From Apoda limacodes (Eukaryota; Arthropoda; Insecta; Lepidoptera; Limacodidae): 64,000 nt of DNA. The stretch is taken from contig OX291545.1 in NCBI GenBank assembly GCA_946406115.1, positions 9,562,001 to 9,626,000 of the forward strand, read 5' to 3'. Position numbers and translations under genes: made by a program. The stretch's first letter is position 1, and the number at the start of each line of letters is the position of its first letter. Shown here in pieces: positions 22,117 to 32,275 of the stretch. The notes beneath the pieces were generated by a model. It saw nothing but the letters and a program-made list of their open reading frames with translations, did no database searches and was not told where the DNA came from.

Positions 22117-25100
22117 ATGTCACTAGAAAGTGTTTTTTTTCAAAATGTTTTTGAAGAAGAAGAAAAAGAACTAATGAGAGCGTGTGAGAATTATGAAGAT
22201 AATGCTCTGGAAAATCCGTATTATGACACTTCACTGTTTAACATCTGTAAAGAAGTTGAGGAAACATTCAGGTATACATTCTAACTATACTTATTTAAAT
22301 TTTATGTTACATATTTGTGTTCTTATATTAACATAAGCATGTTATATCTACAGAAAATCTTCAATTCAAGTCGGTCGAGGTTTGAAGAGACAAGCTGATA
22401 TTAGTGTTGAAGATTTACAACAAGCATCGACGTCATCATCTTCCAATACAACACATAGACAGAACGTTATGTGTCAAATATGTGAATTACAGGTTAGCCA
22501 AAGGTTCTATGCTCAGCACTTACGATCTAAGGAACACAAAGAAAAATGTCTTATTCATAATCATAATTTACATAATGTCTGTTATATCAGTTGCTTTTGG
22601 GTCTCGGGTCTTAACGTATAGAATTGTATCACCTAAAGCTAATGAGTCACTTAAAATACAAACTCCTGAAGTATTCATAGCATCAATTAAAGAGTCGATA
22701 CTATTTCTTATTCAGGAATGTTTAAAAGAGTTAACTATTGTTAAAGTTAATTTTATTATTCATGCAGATTTTGAACAGGAAACAAAAGATTTAAAAAATT
22801 CTTTCGATTTTCAAACAAAAAATTGGACTATTTCTTTAGGGGACGAATTAGAAAATTATTTAGAAACTTTAAGCGAAGACATTAAAAATAAAATGAGTGA
22901 TTTCGAAGCAAAAGATAGTGGATGGACTTTAAAAAAAATTCAGTTCTTAGAAATGAATGTTAATAAGTTCAATCCCTTACGAGGGTCTTCGTTTATTGAA
23001 TTACCTTTAGATATTAAGCGTAAAAAAGCAGTCATAAATGTAAAAAATAACGATCAACAATGTTTTAAGTGGGCTTTATTATCTGCACTATATCCTGTAA
23101 ATAAAAGTTCTGAAAGGGTATCATCATACTTGAGGAATCAAAATAGACTAAAGTTTAATAATATACAGTTCCCAATCAAATTATCGGATATACCCAAGGT
23201 AGAAAAACAGAATAACATTAGTATCAATGTTTTCGGATTAGAATTTAACAAAGAAAAAAAATGTAATACCATCGTTGGACCATTATATTTTACAAAATGT
23301 CGTAAAGAATTACACATTAACTTATTATTTTTAAACAATGGTTCAAATGGTCATTATTGTTTTATAAAAAATTTATCACGCTTGGTTAGTAAACAAATAA
23401 CAAATCGAAATAATGCTATTCATATCTGTGATGGTTGCCTTCTATATTTTAAATCTAAAGTTAATTTAATTAATCACCAAAAACATGACTGTGCTCATAT
23501 TGTTACTGAATTACCAGGAATTCATAAAAAAGGAAAAGATTGGTTTAATCGGGAAACAAATAATGATGAAATCTATTTTGATAAGTTTCAAAGAAAATTA
23601 AAATTACCTTTTGTAATATATGCAGACTTTGAAGCTCTTTTAAAACCCGTCACCTCATGTGACCCTGATCCATCGAAGTCATATACAAAAACAATACATG
23701 AACATGAAGTTTATAGTTATGGATACTATATAAAATGTTCGTATGATGATAAGCTGTCTACATACAGAACATACACAGGGCCTAATTGTGCAAAAATGTT
23801 TATGGAAAGCATTTACAAAGATATTAGCAATATACATAGGATAAATTGTTTTCAAAAATGTCCACTTCCATTAACTAACGAAGAGAAGGAATCTATTAGA
23901 CAATCGCAATTATGTTATATTTGTGAAGGGCTATTGGGTGATGACATCACAGTAGACTATGATTGGAATACTGGTAATTTTAGAGGTGTTGCTCACGAAT
24001 TATGTAGTTCAAAGTATCGTGTTCCCTTTTTCATTCCCATTCTATTTCATAATCTAAGTAATTATGATGCTCATTTTATTGTTCATGCTTTGAATTTTAA
24101 AGATGGAGAAATAGATATCATTCCGCAAAATAAGGAAAAATATATTTCATTCTCAAAAAAACTTAATATAAGAGGTCATTTAGTACATTTGCGGTTTTTA
24201 GATTCCTTTAAATTCATGGCCAGTAGTTTAGATAGTTTAGCTAAAAATCTAAAAAAAGATCAATTTATAGAATTAAGAAAACAATTTCCAAACGAAAATG
24301 ATTTTAATAAACTTATTAGGAAAGGTGTTTTTCCTTATGAATTTGTTAATTCTTATGAATCCTTAAAAGTTACAACTCTTCCAGATCAAGACGCTTTCTT
24401 TAACTCTTTAAGTAATACCAGTGTCTCAGATGATGATTATAAACATGCTCAAAATGTTTGGGTCCAATTTAAATGTAAAAATATGTTGGACTATTCCAAT
24501 CTATACTTAAGAACTGATGTAATGTTACTCACTGATATTTTTGAAAACTTTAGAGAAATTTGTATTAAAACATATGAACTCGACCCTGTACAATATTATA
24601 CCCTTCCAGGATTAAGCTGGGATGCAATGCTAAAATGTACTAACATAACACTGGAATTATTAAAAGACTTTGATAAAATAGCATTCGTAAAGTCTGGTAT
24701 AAGAGGTGGTATTTCACAGTGTTCTAACAGATATGGAAAGGCAAATAACGAGTACATGGGTGATTACAAAGATAACTTACCAAAATCTTACTTAATGTAT
24801 TTTGATGCAAACAATCTCTATGGTTGGGCAATGTCTCAGTATTTGCCTGTAAGAGATTTTAAATGGGTTAACCCGAACATAGACTTCAATATATCAGATT
24901 CATCAGATATTGGATACATACTGGAAGTTGATCTTGAATACCCTGAAAATTTACATGATCTTCATTCAGACTTACCTTTATGCCCTGAAAACATTGTAAT
25001 CGGTAACAGTAAAGATAAAAAATTAGTACCAAATTTATATAACAAAACTAAATATATTATTCACTATAGAAATCTGAAGCAATGTTTACAACTTGGTATG

Positions 25101-26015
25101 AAATTAATTAGAGTTCATAGAGTTTTACAGTTTGAGCAAAGTCCTTGGTTGAAGAAATATATAGATTTAAATACACAACTAAGAACTTTAGCTAAAAGTG
25201 ACTTTGAAAAAGATTTTTATAAACTTATGAATAATGCAGTCTTTGGTAAAACTATGGAAAATGTTGAAAAACGTGTTAATGTGAAATTGTTAACCCACTG
25301 GGAAAACCATGGAAAAATTCAAGGTGCACAAAGTTTAATTGCTCGCCCTGAGTTTCATAGTCTATCTATATTCTCCGAGTCTTTAATTGCTGTACAATTA
25401 CAAAAGACTAAGGTATATTTCAATAAACCATTTGTTTTAGGATTTTGTATATTAGAAATATCAAAAACATTGATGTATAACTTTCATTATAATTACATGA
25501 AAAGAAAATACAATAATAGTGTCAAGTTATTATACACTGATACGGATAGCTTAGTTTACCATGTATTTACAGATATTTTTTATAATGATATAAAATCTGA
25601 CTTAGAATGTTTTTTCGATACTTCAGACTATTCTAGTGATAATGTTTATGGTTTCCCACTTTTAAATAAAAAGAAACTTGGATATTTTAAGGATGAGAAC
25701 AATGGTAAAATATTTCGGGAGTTTGTAGGACTTCGATCAAAAATGTATGCAATGGACATTGAAAGTAAGGTTATTGCTAAAGCTAAAGGTGTAAATAAAA
25801 GTGTGACAAAAAAGATGAATTTGGAAAATTATAAGTTGTGTCTATTTAATAAAAATGTAAATGTTTCACAAATGTGTAGGATTCGAAGTGTGAAACATAC
25901 TATTTTTACACAACAAATTGATAAAACTTGTCTATCCTGTAATGACACCAAGAGATATATTTTACCTAATTCAACAGATACATATGCTTGGGGTCATTTT
26001 AAGATTAACTTATAG
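22117..26015 (+). CDS. polB: Protein-primed family B DNA polymerase, with an intron and a frame break near the 5' end
   Basis: Replicates the element's DNA from its ends. Exon 1 is 22117-22271 (acidic N-terminus with an EEEEKELM run), intron 22272-22353 (GTATAC...CTACAG, 82 bp), and the main exon follows in a matching phase. A C2H2-type zinc finger (CQIC...HLRSKEH, 22472-22541) is in this frame. The body, to 26015, is in another frame, so a one-base change lies at about 22550-22575. The body has exonuclease motifs DFEA (about 23625), NLSNYD (about 24055) and YLRTDVMLLTD (about 24505-24540), and polymerase motifs DANNLYG (A, about 24800), KLMNNAVFGK (B, about 25220) and YTDTDSL (C, about 25540). 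All catalytic aspartates are present. The body alone from ATG 22575 would be about 1146 residues, normal for the family. The frame break may be an assembly error, or the finger may be lost. Confidence 0.9.
22272..22353 (+). other. Predicted 82-bp intron in the polymerase gene
   Basis: Donor AG|GTATAC and acceptor TATATCTACAG with correct phase (2 bases before, 1 after) join an acidic 51-codon exon to the zinc-finger frame. The intron contains stops in that frame. It shows that the element's early gene is processed in the nucleus. Confidence 0.6.
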
Positions 26016-26225
26016 TTTTGAAATAATAATAATATAGAGTATTAATTGTATCTGGTTTATGTGTGTTTAAAAAATGTAAGGTAATAACTATTATTAAGTA
26101 ACCTAATGATTGTAATTTTTTTTTATTATTAATTATATTGTTTTTAATATATAAGTGTTTGTTTTTATTGCTTTCCTCCATATGAATTTGAACATTTTCA
26201 AAGAGAACACACATTAAAAATAATT
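26016..26225 (+). promoter_or_regulatory. Intergenic gap with TATA element before the structural gene block
   Basis: The only sizeable gap inside the plus-strand block up to 27.2 kb. TATATAAG at 26148-26155 lies 71 bases before the ATPase start and could drive the following tightly packed genes. The upstream part is AT-rich and may hold the polymerase 3' end; no AATAAA is seen close to the polymerase stop. Confidence 0.4.
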
Positions 26226-26885
26226 ATGATTCATTTTTATCATCCCTTTACAGTAATTGTAGCTGGCCCTAGTGGATGTGGTAAATCAGTTTTTGTTAAA
26301 AATTTTGTGAAACATGCTAATGAGATTTGCAATCAACATTTTTCTAATATTATGTGGTGTTATGATGAAATGCAACCGTTATACAACTTGAACAATGTTA
26401 ATTATTACCAAGGTATTCCTGACCTCAGTATGTTTGATGGAGAACAACCACAACTAATAATAATCGATGACCTCATGCGAGAGTCTGATGGTCGTGTTGT
26501 TGACATATTCACAAAGGGTAGTCATCATAGAAACATTAGTGTTTTCTATATTACACAAAATATATTCCATCAAGGTAAAGGACAGAGAGATATTTCTTTA
26601 AACTCTAGTTATATAGTCTACTTTAAAAATCCACGAGATAAAACACAAATTCGTTACTTAGCACGTCAAGTCTCACCTGAAAACATTAAATTTTTGGAAG
26701 ATGCCTACAAAGATGCTACTAGTGAACCTCATGGCTACCTAATGATAGATTTAAAACAGGACACAATTGATATGTGTCGATTTAAAACGAGAATATTTCC
26801 TTCTGACCAGAACTGCATTGTATATATACCTAAAAAAGGATTTAAATACAGCAAACATAATGAAATTCCAATCATTCATAAATAA
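26226..26885 (+). CDS. Genome-packaging ATPase (FtsK/HerA, A32-like)
   Basis: Pumps DNA into the capsid in related viruses. A 219-residue protein with Walker A GPSGCGKS at residues 14-21 and Walker B LIIIDDLM at residues 77-84 (acidic D81/D82). The length and the Walker A to B spacing fit the A32-like ATPases of Polintons. There are no stops or shifts. Its stop overlaps the next start by one base (TAATG at 26883-26887). Confidence 0.9.
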   Translation: MIHFYHPFTVIVAGPSGCGKSVFVKNFVKHANEICNQHFSNIMWCYDEMQPLYNLNNVNYYQGIPDLSMFDGEQPQLIIIDDLMRESDGRVVDIFTKGSHHRNISVFYITQNIFHQGKGQRDISLNSSYIVYFKNPRDKTQIRYLARQVSPENIKFLEDAYKDATSEPHGYLMIDLKQDTIDMCRFKTRIFPSDQNCIVYIPKKGFKYSKHNEIPIIHK

Positions 26886-27214
26886 TGCATTCAAGAGTGA
26901 CTACACATCAAGAACTTTTAAAATCGTTGCATGTATTGAAACCAAGACATAGAAAAGCTTTACTTAAATCTTGTAGTAAAGAAGAAATAAATTTTATTTG
27001 TGAGTGTATTTACAACGTATTACAGGGTAAAATACCCGTCAAGGAAAATGATAAAAACAAATTAAAAAAATATAAAAATATATTGAGAAAGTTGGTTTGT
27101 AAAGGAAGAAATCTACTTAGAAAAAACGTAATTATTCAAAGGGGTGGTGCCTTTTTACCTATTATTTTAGGATCTGTTCTAAGTGCCTTGGTGAGTTCAA
27201 TTTTAAAACCTTAG
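26885..27214 (+). CDS. Small basic conserved Polinton protein
   Basis: A 109-residue, lysine-rich protein. The N-terminal half is helical (HRKALLKSCSKEEINFIC), followed by a highly basic middle (NKLKKYKNILRKLV) and a C-terminal IIQRGGAFLPIILGS hydrophobic segment. This architecture is familiar from insect Polintons: a basic body, an RGG turn and a hydrophobic end. Its role is not known; DNA binding plus membrane or capsid contact is possible. It is translated right after the ATPase with a one-base overlap. Confidence 0.75.
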   Translation: MHSRVTTHQELLKSLHVLKPRHRKALLKSCSKEEINFICECIYNVLQGKIPVKENDKNKLKKYKNILRKLVCKGRNLLRKNVIIQRGGAFLPIILGSVLSALVSSILKP

Positions 27215-27233
27215 CAGGAAAATAAAAGCAAAA

Positions 27234-28019
27234 ATGGAACATGCTAAAAAAATGATTCTAATTGAACCTAATTTGATAGAAAAAATTAAAAAGGAAAATG
27301 AAACACAAAGCGCTTTAAATACTTTATCCCGTTTAGATGGTGAAATGAAAGATATTTTAAATAGTAATGTAGAAGATAGAGAAAAATGGATTTTGTATTT
27401 ACAAACACTACAAAGGTATTTACATTTTACTGAAGTAGAACGACGACCATATCAAATACCAATTATAACCAAAACAGAAAGTTCGCCTAATTATAAAGAT
27501 ACTGATGTCATTAAGGAAACAGTCCTTGACACTGAGCAGGTATCAAACATAAAATCAAAAACCATAAATGATACTGACTTAACCCCATTTTATTCAAAGC
27601 AACAACTCTTGAAATTGATTCCTAAGACGTATATAAAACGAGGTGAATTACTAATAGAATCAATTTTTTCAAATAAAAATAAGGTAGATTGGGATACCAA
27701 TGGAACTGTTAGTATCAATAATATGAAAATACCAGGGAGTAACATTATAGACCTGGTGAATGATACACTAAGACCACTTAAACACAGTGATCCAATTGGG
27801 TGGCAAGAGTTTGCATCAGCATTAAAAGAAATTAAAATACCATTAACTTATATTGGAAATCCAAAAAGACTAGAATATATTAATAAACTTTACTTAGGTG
27901 ATATAAAAGAAGAAATTCCACTTAACAAATTGCAATCAGATAATAGTTTTACTCCTACTAAGACTCATTTTAACAAAATCAAGAAAAAAATAGACTGGGA
28001 AAAATGGACCCCCTATTAG
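27234..28019 (+). CDS. Conserved Polinton protein of unknown function, 261 residues
   Basis: Acidic/charged N-terminal helical part (LNTLSRLDGEMKDIL, then DREKWILYLQTLQRYL), a low-complexity linker, and a conserved C-terminal core with KTYIKRGELLIESI, WDTNGTVSINN and GSNIIDLVNDTLR. Proteins with this arrangement lie between ATPase and integrase in many insect Polintons. I recognise the family as element-associated but not its role; it lacks catalytic motifs. It is 19 bases after the previous gene and overlaps the integrase start by 16 bases. Confidence 0.7.
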   Translation: MEHAKKMILIEPNLIEKIKKENETQSALNTLSRLDGEMKDILNSNVEDREKWILYLQTLQRYLHFTEVERRPYQIPIITKTESSPNYKDTDVIKETVLDTEQVSNIKSKTINDTDLTPFYSKQQLLKLIPKTYIKRGELLIESIFSNKNKVDWDTNGTVSINNMKIPGSNIIDLVNDTLRPLKHSDPIGWQEFASALKEIKIPLTYIGNPKRLEYINKLYLGDIKEEIPLNKLQSDNSFTPTKTHFNKIKKKIDWEKWTPY

Positions 28020-29083
28020 AAATAAATCAGATTTACTATGATGTTTCTCATCCTGCTGGATATGGAGGTGTTAACAAACTCATCAACTCGTTAAAGGGAA
28101 AAATGACAGCAAAACAAGTGAAAAATTGGTTGCAAGAACAAGAAACTTACACATTACATAAACCTGTAAGAAATAGATTTCCTAGAAATAAGTACATTTT
28201 ATCTAATTATAATGACTTGTGGCAGGTGGATTTACGTGATATGCGCACTTATTCTGAATATAATGATGGTTTTAAATATATTCTGTGTGTTATTGATGTA
28301 TTTAGTAAATATGCATTTGCTAGATGTTTAAAAAAAAAGAACTCTATAACTATAAAAGAATGCTTTGAAAGTATATTTAATGAGTCAAAATCCTTACCTA
28401 ACCACATTCAGTCAGATAAGGGAACTGAATTTGTTTCTAAGGATGTGCAAAAATATTTTAAAAGTAAAGGTATAAACTATTACACCACTAACAATCCTGA
28501 TATAAAAGCTAGTATCGTGGAACGCTTTCAAAGAACATTAAAGACAAAAATGTGGCGGTATTTCACACATCATAACACATATAGATATGTTGATATTTTA
28601 AAAGATTTGATTTATTCTTATAATCATAGCTATCATTCAAGTATAAAAATGTGTCCCAAAGATGTTAACTCAGAAAATATTATGACTGTTTGGAATAATT
28701 TATATGATAGAGATAAAGGGCAAAAGGCTATTCTAAACAGGTTTAAAGAAGGTGATTATGTTAGGATAACAAAACATAAACACATATTTCAAAAAGGATA
28801 CGAGAGCAACTGGAGTGATGAAATATTTGTTATTACTTCAGTTATAAGAAGATCACCTTGGGTAGTTTATACGTTAAAAGATCTTCAAAATGAACCCATT
28901 ACAGGTACATTTTATGAAAAAGAATTACAAAAAGTAATATACAACCCCACTCTCCCACATAAAATAGATAAAATACTCCACACTCGTTATTTTGGAGATA
29001 GAAAGCAAGTACTAGTGAAGTGGAAAGGTTATCCAAACAAATTTAATACTTGGGTATCATTAAAAGATATAGAAAAAATATGA
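28004..29083 (+). CDS. int: DDE integrase with C-terminal chromodomain
   Basis: Inserts the element into host DNA. A 359-residue retroviral-type integrase: catalytic D76 (WQVD), D138 (IQSDKGTEF) and E173 (IVERFQRT), so D-x61-D-x34-E (the classic 35-residue offset). The region after E173 contains the usual beta-barrel part (KEGDYVRI). The C-terminal 40 residues (about 317-357) form a chromodomain-like segment with ILHTRYFG and VLVKWKGYP...TWVS, aromatic residues in the expected places. Chromodomains bind methylated histone tails and can guide integration to heterochromatin (family knowledge). The frame is intact. The gene ends with ATGA, overlapping the next start by four bases. Confidence 0.92.
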   Translation: MDPLLEINQIYYDVSHPAGYGGVNKLINSLKGKMTAKQVKNWLQEQETYTLHKPVRNRFPRNKYILSNYNDLWQVDLRDMRTYSEYNDGFKYILCVIDVFSKYAFARCLKKKNSITIKECFESIFNESKSLPNHIQSDKGTEFVSKDVQKYFKSKGINYYTTNNPDIKASIVERFQRTLKTKMWRYFTHHNTYRYVDILKDLIYSYNHSYHSSIKMCPKDVNSENIMTVWNNLYDRDKGQKAILNRFKEGDYVRITKHKHIFQKGYESNWSDEIFVITSVIRRSPWVVYTLKDLQNEPITGTFYEKELQKVIYNPTLPHKIDKILHTRYFGDRKQVLVKWKGYPNKFNTWVSLKDIEKI

Positions 29084-29841
29084 TTAAGGAAGATTTTTAT
29101 TTAACTTTGCTCAGTAATAGTTCAATGGAATATTTTCCGAGTAATACCACTACAAATTTTTCAACAAAACTTCCAAAACCTATAAAATTAGAAGGACAGT
29201 GGTCTGTTGGAGTTGTAGAATTTCAATACCCATGTAGTATGTTTACAGTTTAAGAGGGTGAAAATATAATGTATATTACTAAGAAAATGGTAGTACCTTT
29301 GGATAAATCAATATCATCAGTCATTTATAAAAATCATATACCTGCAACCAATTATGATAATATTGATAACATTTTAAAAGCCTTAAACCTAAAAGAAAAC
29401 TGTCGCTTTCATTATGATAAAGTTTCCTAGATGGTCTCTGTTCAAATTAACGATAAAAATATATCATCTTTAACGTTATCATCAAAGTTAAGTATTCAAC
29501 TTGGCTTTGAACCAAAAACTAATTTAATAACAAAAAATGTTGGAAGATACCCACCCAATTTACATTTAGGATTACCTTCTCAATTATTTGTTTACTGTGA
29601 TATAATTGATCCGCAAATAGTTGGAGATGTTATGACACCATTGTTAAGAATAATACCTTTAGACCCCGAGAAATATATCTATGGTGCTTATAAGATGCAT
29701 GTATTTTCACCACCCCACTACTTACCAGTTATGCGAAGAGAATTTGATACAATTGAAATAGATATAAGAACAAACACTGGTAATAAAATACCATTTCAAT
29801 TTGGGACCGCATATGTTAAACTACACTTTAAGCGATTATAA
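29080..29841 (+). pseudogene. Minor capsid (penton-like) gene with two in-frame stop codons
   Basis: In Polintons this position holds a single jelly-roll penton protein. The N-terminus (FYLTLLSNSSMEYFP, then TTNFSTKLPKPIKLEGQW) is the family's hallmark. The frame from 29080 is interrupted by TAA at 29251 and TAG at 29428, but stays otherwise open for the full 253 codons. The segment between the stops still reads as conserved protein, so it is not an intron. A clean segment from 29431 encodes the rest. Both stops could have arisen by single C to T changes (inference). The start overlaps the integrase end by four bases, and the end overlaps the next start by one (TAATG). Confidence 0.75.
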
Positions 29842-30176
29842 TGCATAATAACAGTATTTGTCCCTATGAGCAATATTATTCACACCAAGCAGGATCAGGA
29901 ATTGGTGTAATTTATAAAGGTGTACCACATCAACGTGGTCATGGAATAGGAAGCTTTTTAGGAGGCCTGTTTCGATCAGTACTACCTTTATTATCAAGTG
30001 GGGCAAGAGTAATTGGTAAAGAGGCTCTTAATGCTGGAGTGGGATTATTAAGCGATATGATAAGCCAGAAACCAATGAATGAATCTGTGCAAACACGGTT
30101 AAAAGATGTAAGTAGTAATTTAAAACGAAGAGCAGATGATAAAATTGAAAGACTTAGAATGGATCAGGTTATATAA
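29841..30176 (+). CDS. Small core-like protein (adenovirus pX/pVI-like by position), probably frameshifted at the 3' end
   Basis: A 111-residue product with a glycine-rich hydrophobic centre (HGIGSFLGGLFRSVLPLL) and a basic C-terminus (NLKRRADDKIERL). Element relatives normally continue with a very basic tail ending near KDIFS. Here that tail is present in another frame starting about 30158 and ending at 30286, where its stop overlaps the capsid start by one base (TAATG), the same junction type as elsewhere in the block. So a one-base loss or two-base gain at 30158-30175 seems to have cut the protein short. Function is inferred: DNA or membrane interaction during entry or packaging. Confidence 0.65.
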   Translation: MHNNSICPYEQYYSHQAGSGIGVIYKGVPHQRGHGIGSFLGGLFRSVLPLLSSGARVIGKEALNAGVGLLSDMISQKPMNESVQTRLKDVSSNLKRRADDKIERLRMDQVI

Positions 30177-30285
30177 CGAAACGTCAACGTCGGATTCATT
30201 CCATTCCGTCAACAGCTTTGAAAGAGTTGAGAACTAGAAAGTATAAAATTAATAGAAATACTAAAGATATATTTTCAAACAAATA

Positions 30286-31596
30286 ATGTCATTCTTACAT
30301 AATCATTCATGTGAATGTATAAAATCGGAATTGGATTTATTTGCTTTACCAACAACTCAGACAAGTATTGAAAATGGACAATGGATACACTACAAACCTA
30401 TATCATCCCTTACAGACGATGGACCAATTGAATTTCAAATTCCTGGTACGGGGGATGATTATATCGATTTGTCTCATACATTACTACATTTAAAAGTTAA
30501 AATTCGAAACCAAGATGGCACCAACTTAGCTGCTGCTACAGTAGTAGCCCCAACTAATAACTGGTTACACTCACTGTTCAATCAACTCGATGTGTATTTA
30601 AATCAAAAACTAGTATCTCCACCAAACAACACTTATGCTTATAGGGCATTTATAGAAACTTTATTAAACTATGGTCCAGCAGCTAAACAATCTCATCTGA
30701 CTTGTGGACTATGGTATGAAGACACAGCTGGAAAAATGAATTCACTAGATGATTCTAATGATGGATTTAAAAAAAGGAATCAATTTGTACGTGAGAGTAA
30801 AGAGGTAGAAATGGTAGGACATTTGCATGGGGATTTGTTTAATCAAGAAAAGTTTCTGATAAATGGTGTTGAAATTAGTCTTAAACTAGTACGATCAAGA
30901 GAAAGTTTTAATCTTATGGCTGGTGCTGATGCTAAACTGAAAGTTACTTTTACTGACGCTACACTTATAGTTCGTAGAGCAAAAATTAGTCCAAGTGTAT
31001 TATTAGCACATCAAAAAGTTTTAAGTGCAACGACCGCTAAGTATCCTATAACCAGAGCTGAAGTCAAAGTGCTCACAATACCTTCAGGAGTTCAGGGAAA
31101 AACGCTTGATAACATATTTATTGGTCAAGTTCCAAAAAGGTGTATAATAGGTTTTGTAAACAATGCTGCTTTTAATGGAAGTTTTAACAGAAACCCTTTT
31201 AACTTTGAAAACTATGGAATAAATACATTTAGTTTGTATATAGATGGTCAACAAATACCATCAAAAGCTTTACAACCAATGTTTCACAACAATATATTTA
31301 CCACAGCTTACCATACACTATTTTCCGGGTCAGGTATTCACTTTTTGAATGATGGTAATGCTATTTCTAGGGAACAATATGCAAATGGATATTGTTTGAT
31401 GGCATTTGACTTAACTCCAGACTTATCAGCTAGTTCTACGTCTCATTGGAATCTTATTAGACATGGAAGCGTAAGACTTGAAGTTCGTTTTGAAGCAGCA
31501 CTCATACAAACAATAAACTGTATAGTGTATGCTGAATTTGATAATGTTATTGAAATAGATAAAGATCGTAATGTTTCAGTAGATTACAGTAGCTAA
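30286..31596 (+). CDS. Major capsid protein (double jelly-roll)
   Basis: A 436-residue protein of the family that insect and nematode genomes often carry as capsid-like ORFs (F54H12.2-like). The N-terminal part has the characteristic sequence of substrate-like turns: YKPISSLTDDGPIEFQIPG, DYIDLSHTLLHLKVKI and NWLHSLFNQLDVYLN. The C-terminal jelly-roll ends with ...GSVRLEVRFEAAL and TINCIVYAEFDNVIEID. It has no cysteine-rich or membrane region. The frame is intact. It is the shell protein (double jelly-roll fold inferred from family). A 69-base gap separates it from the protease. Confidence 0.85.
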   Translation: MSFLHNHSCECIKSELDLFALPTTQTSIENGQWIHYKPISSLTDDGPIEFQIPGTGDDYIDLSHTLLHLKVKIRNQDGTNLAAATVVAPTNNWLHSLFNQLDVYLNQKLVSPPNNTYAYRAFIETLLNYGPAAKQSHLTCGLWYEDTAGKMNSLDDSNDGFKKRNQFVRESKEVEMVGHLHGDLFNQEKFLINGVEISLKLVRSRESFNLMAGADAKLKVTFTDATLIVRRAKISPSVLLAHQKVLSATTAKYPITRAEVKVLTIPSGVQGKTLDNIFIGQVPKRCIIGFVNNAAFNGSFNRNPFNFENYGINTFSLYIDGQQIPSKALQPMFHNNIFTTAYHTLFSGSGIHFLNDGNAISREQYANGYCLMAFDLTPDLSASSTSHWNLIRHGSVRLEVRFEAALIQTINCIVYAEFDNVIEIDKDRNVSVDYSS

Positions 31597-31665
31597 AATA
31601 TAATAATTAGAACTCAATGAAAGGACTTATTATACTTTTGACATTCATAATATCAACATTCTGAA

Positions 31666-32118
31666 ATGAATACTTTAGATATTCAAAAATGTTTAAAGAT
31701 AATTTCTCCGAAAATTAAACTAAATGTATTTGCTGCAAATAGATTACCAGTACTCATGCACCTACCTGCTTTTCTCATTAGTAATTTAGATGTTGACAAT
31801 CAACCTGGATCGCATTGGGTGGGAATACATATTAATAAAAATGGATTAGGTGAATACTTTGATTCTTATGGTCGTAAACCTAGTAGACATCATTTATATT
31901 TCTTAAATAAGAATACTAAGATATGGAGTTACAATAATAAAAGAGTTCAAAATGACTTTACAACTGTTTGTGGGGAATATTGTCTTGTTTATTTGTATTT
32001 TAAGTTTCATGGTAAATCAATGATTGATTTTGTAAACCACTTTAGTAATAACACTCTATGTAATGATATTTTATTATATGATATGTTTAAAACAATTTTT
32101 GATAATAAAACTTTTTAA
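31666..32118 (+). CDS. pro: Adenain-like cysteine protease (capsid maturation)
   Basis: A 150-residue protease of the adenovirus endopeptidase type. The catalytic triad is visible: H50 in GSHWVGIHI, the acidic residue D66 in EYFDSYGRKP, and C102 in CGEYCLVYL. The order and spacing match the family. It would cleave capsid or core proteins during maturation. No mutation is seen in the active site. An AATAAA at 32104-32109 overlaps the end of the gene, and more AATAAA-like A-rich sequence follows. Confidence 0.9.
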   Translation: MNTLDIQKCLKIISPKIKLNVFAANRLPVLMHLPAFLISNLDVDNQPGSHWVGIHINKNGLGEYFDSYGRKPSRHHLYFLNKNTKIWSYNNKRVQNDFTTVCGEYCLVYLYFKFHGKSMIDFVNHFSNNTLCNDILLYDMFKTIFDNKTF

Positions 32119-32275
32119 AATAAAAAAAATGTTTTTTTCTTATGTGTGTGTTTGTGTAATTAGTGGTTAAAAAACAAAAAAATATTTTTTATTTATATCA
32201 TTTATTCATTCATTCACAATAAAACTCAAACATGATACAATTTGATTCAAAGTTGATTTCGAGTAATACTGAAGC
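32119..32275. terminator. Short A/T-rich gap between convergent genes
   Basis: Holds A-rich AATAAA-type polyadenylation sequence for the plus-strand block (about 32104-32130) and, on the minus strand, AATAAA (as TTTATT near 32190) for the right TIR gene. No gene. Confidence 0.4.

Noticed and set aside
22404..22574. Polymerase N-terminus in the body frame
   Set aside because: The 57 residues upstream of ATG 22575 in this frame are the shifted reading of the zinc-finger region; the finger in the other frame is clearly the real coding.
29248..29430. Intron in the minor capsid gene that would remove both stops
   Set aside because: GT at 29248 and AG at 29430 exist, but the segment between the stops reads as conserved protein and the donor is poor, so stop mutations are a better explanation.
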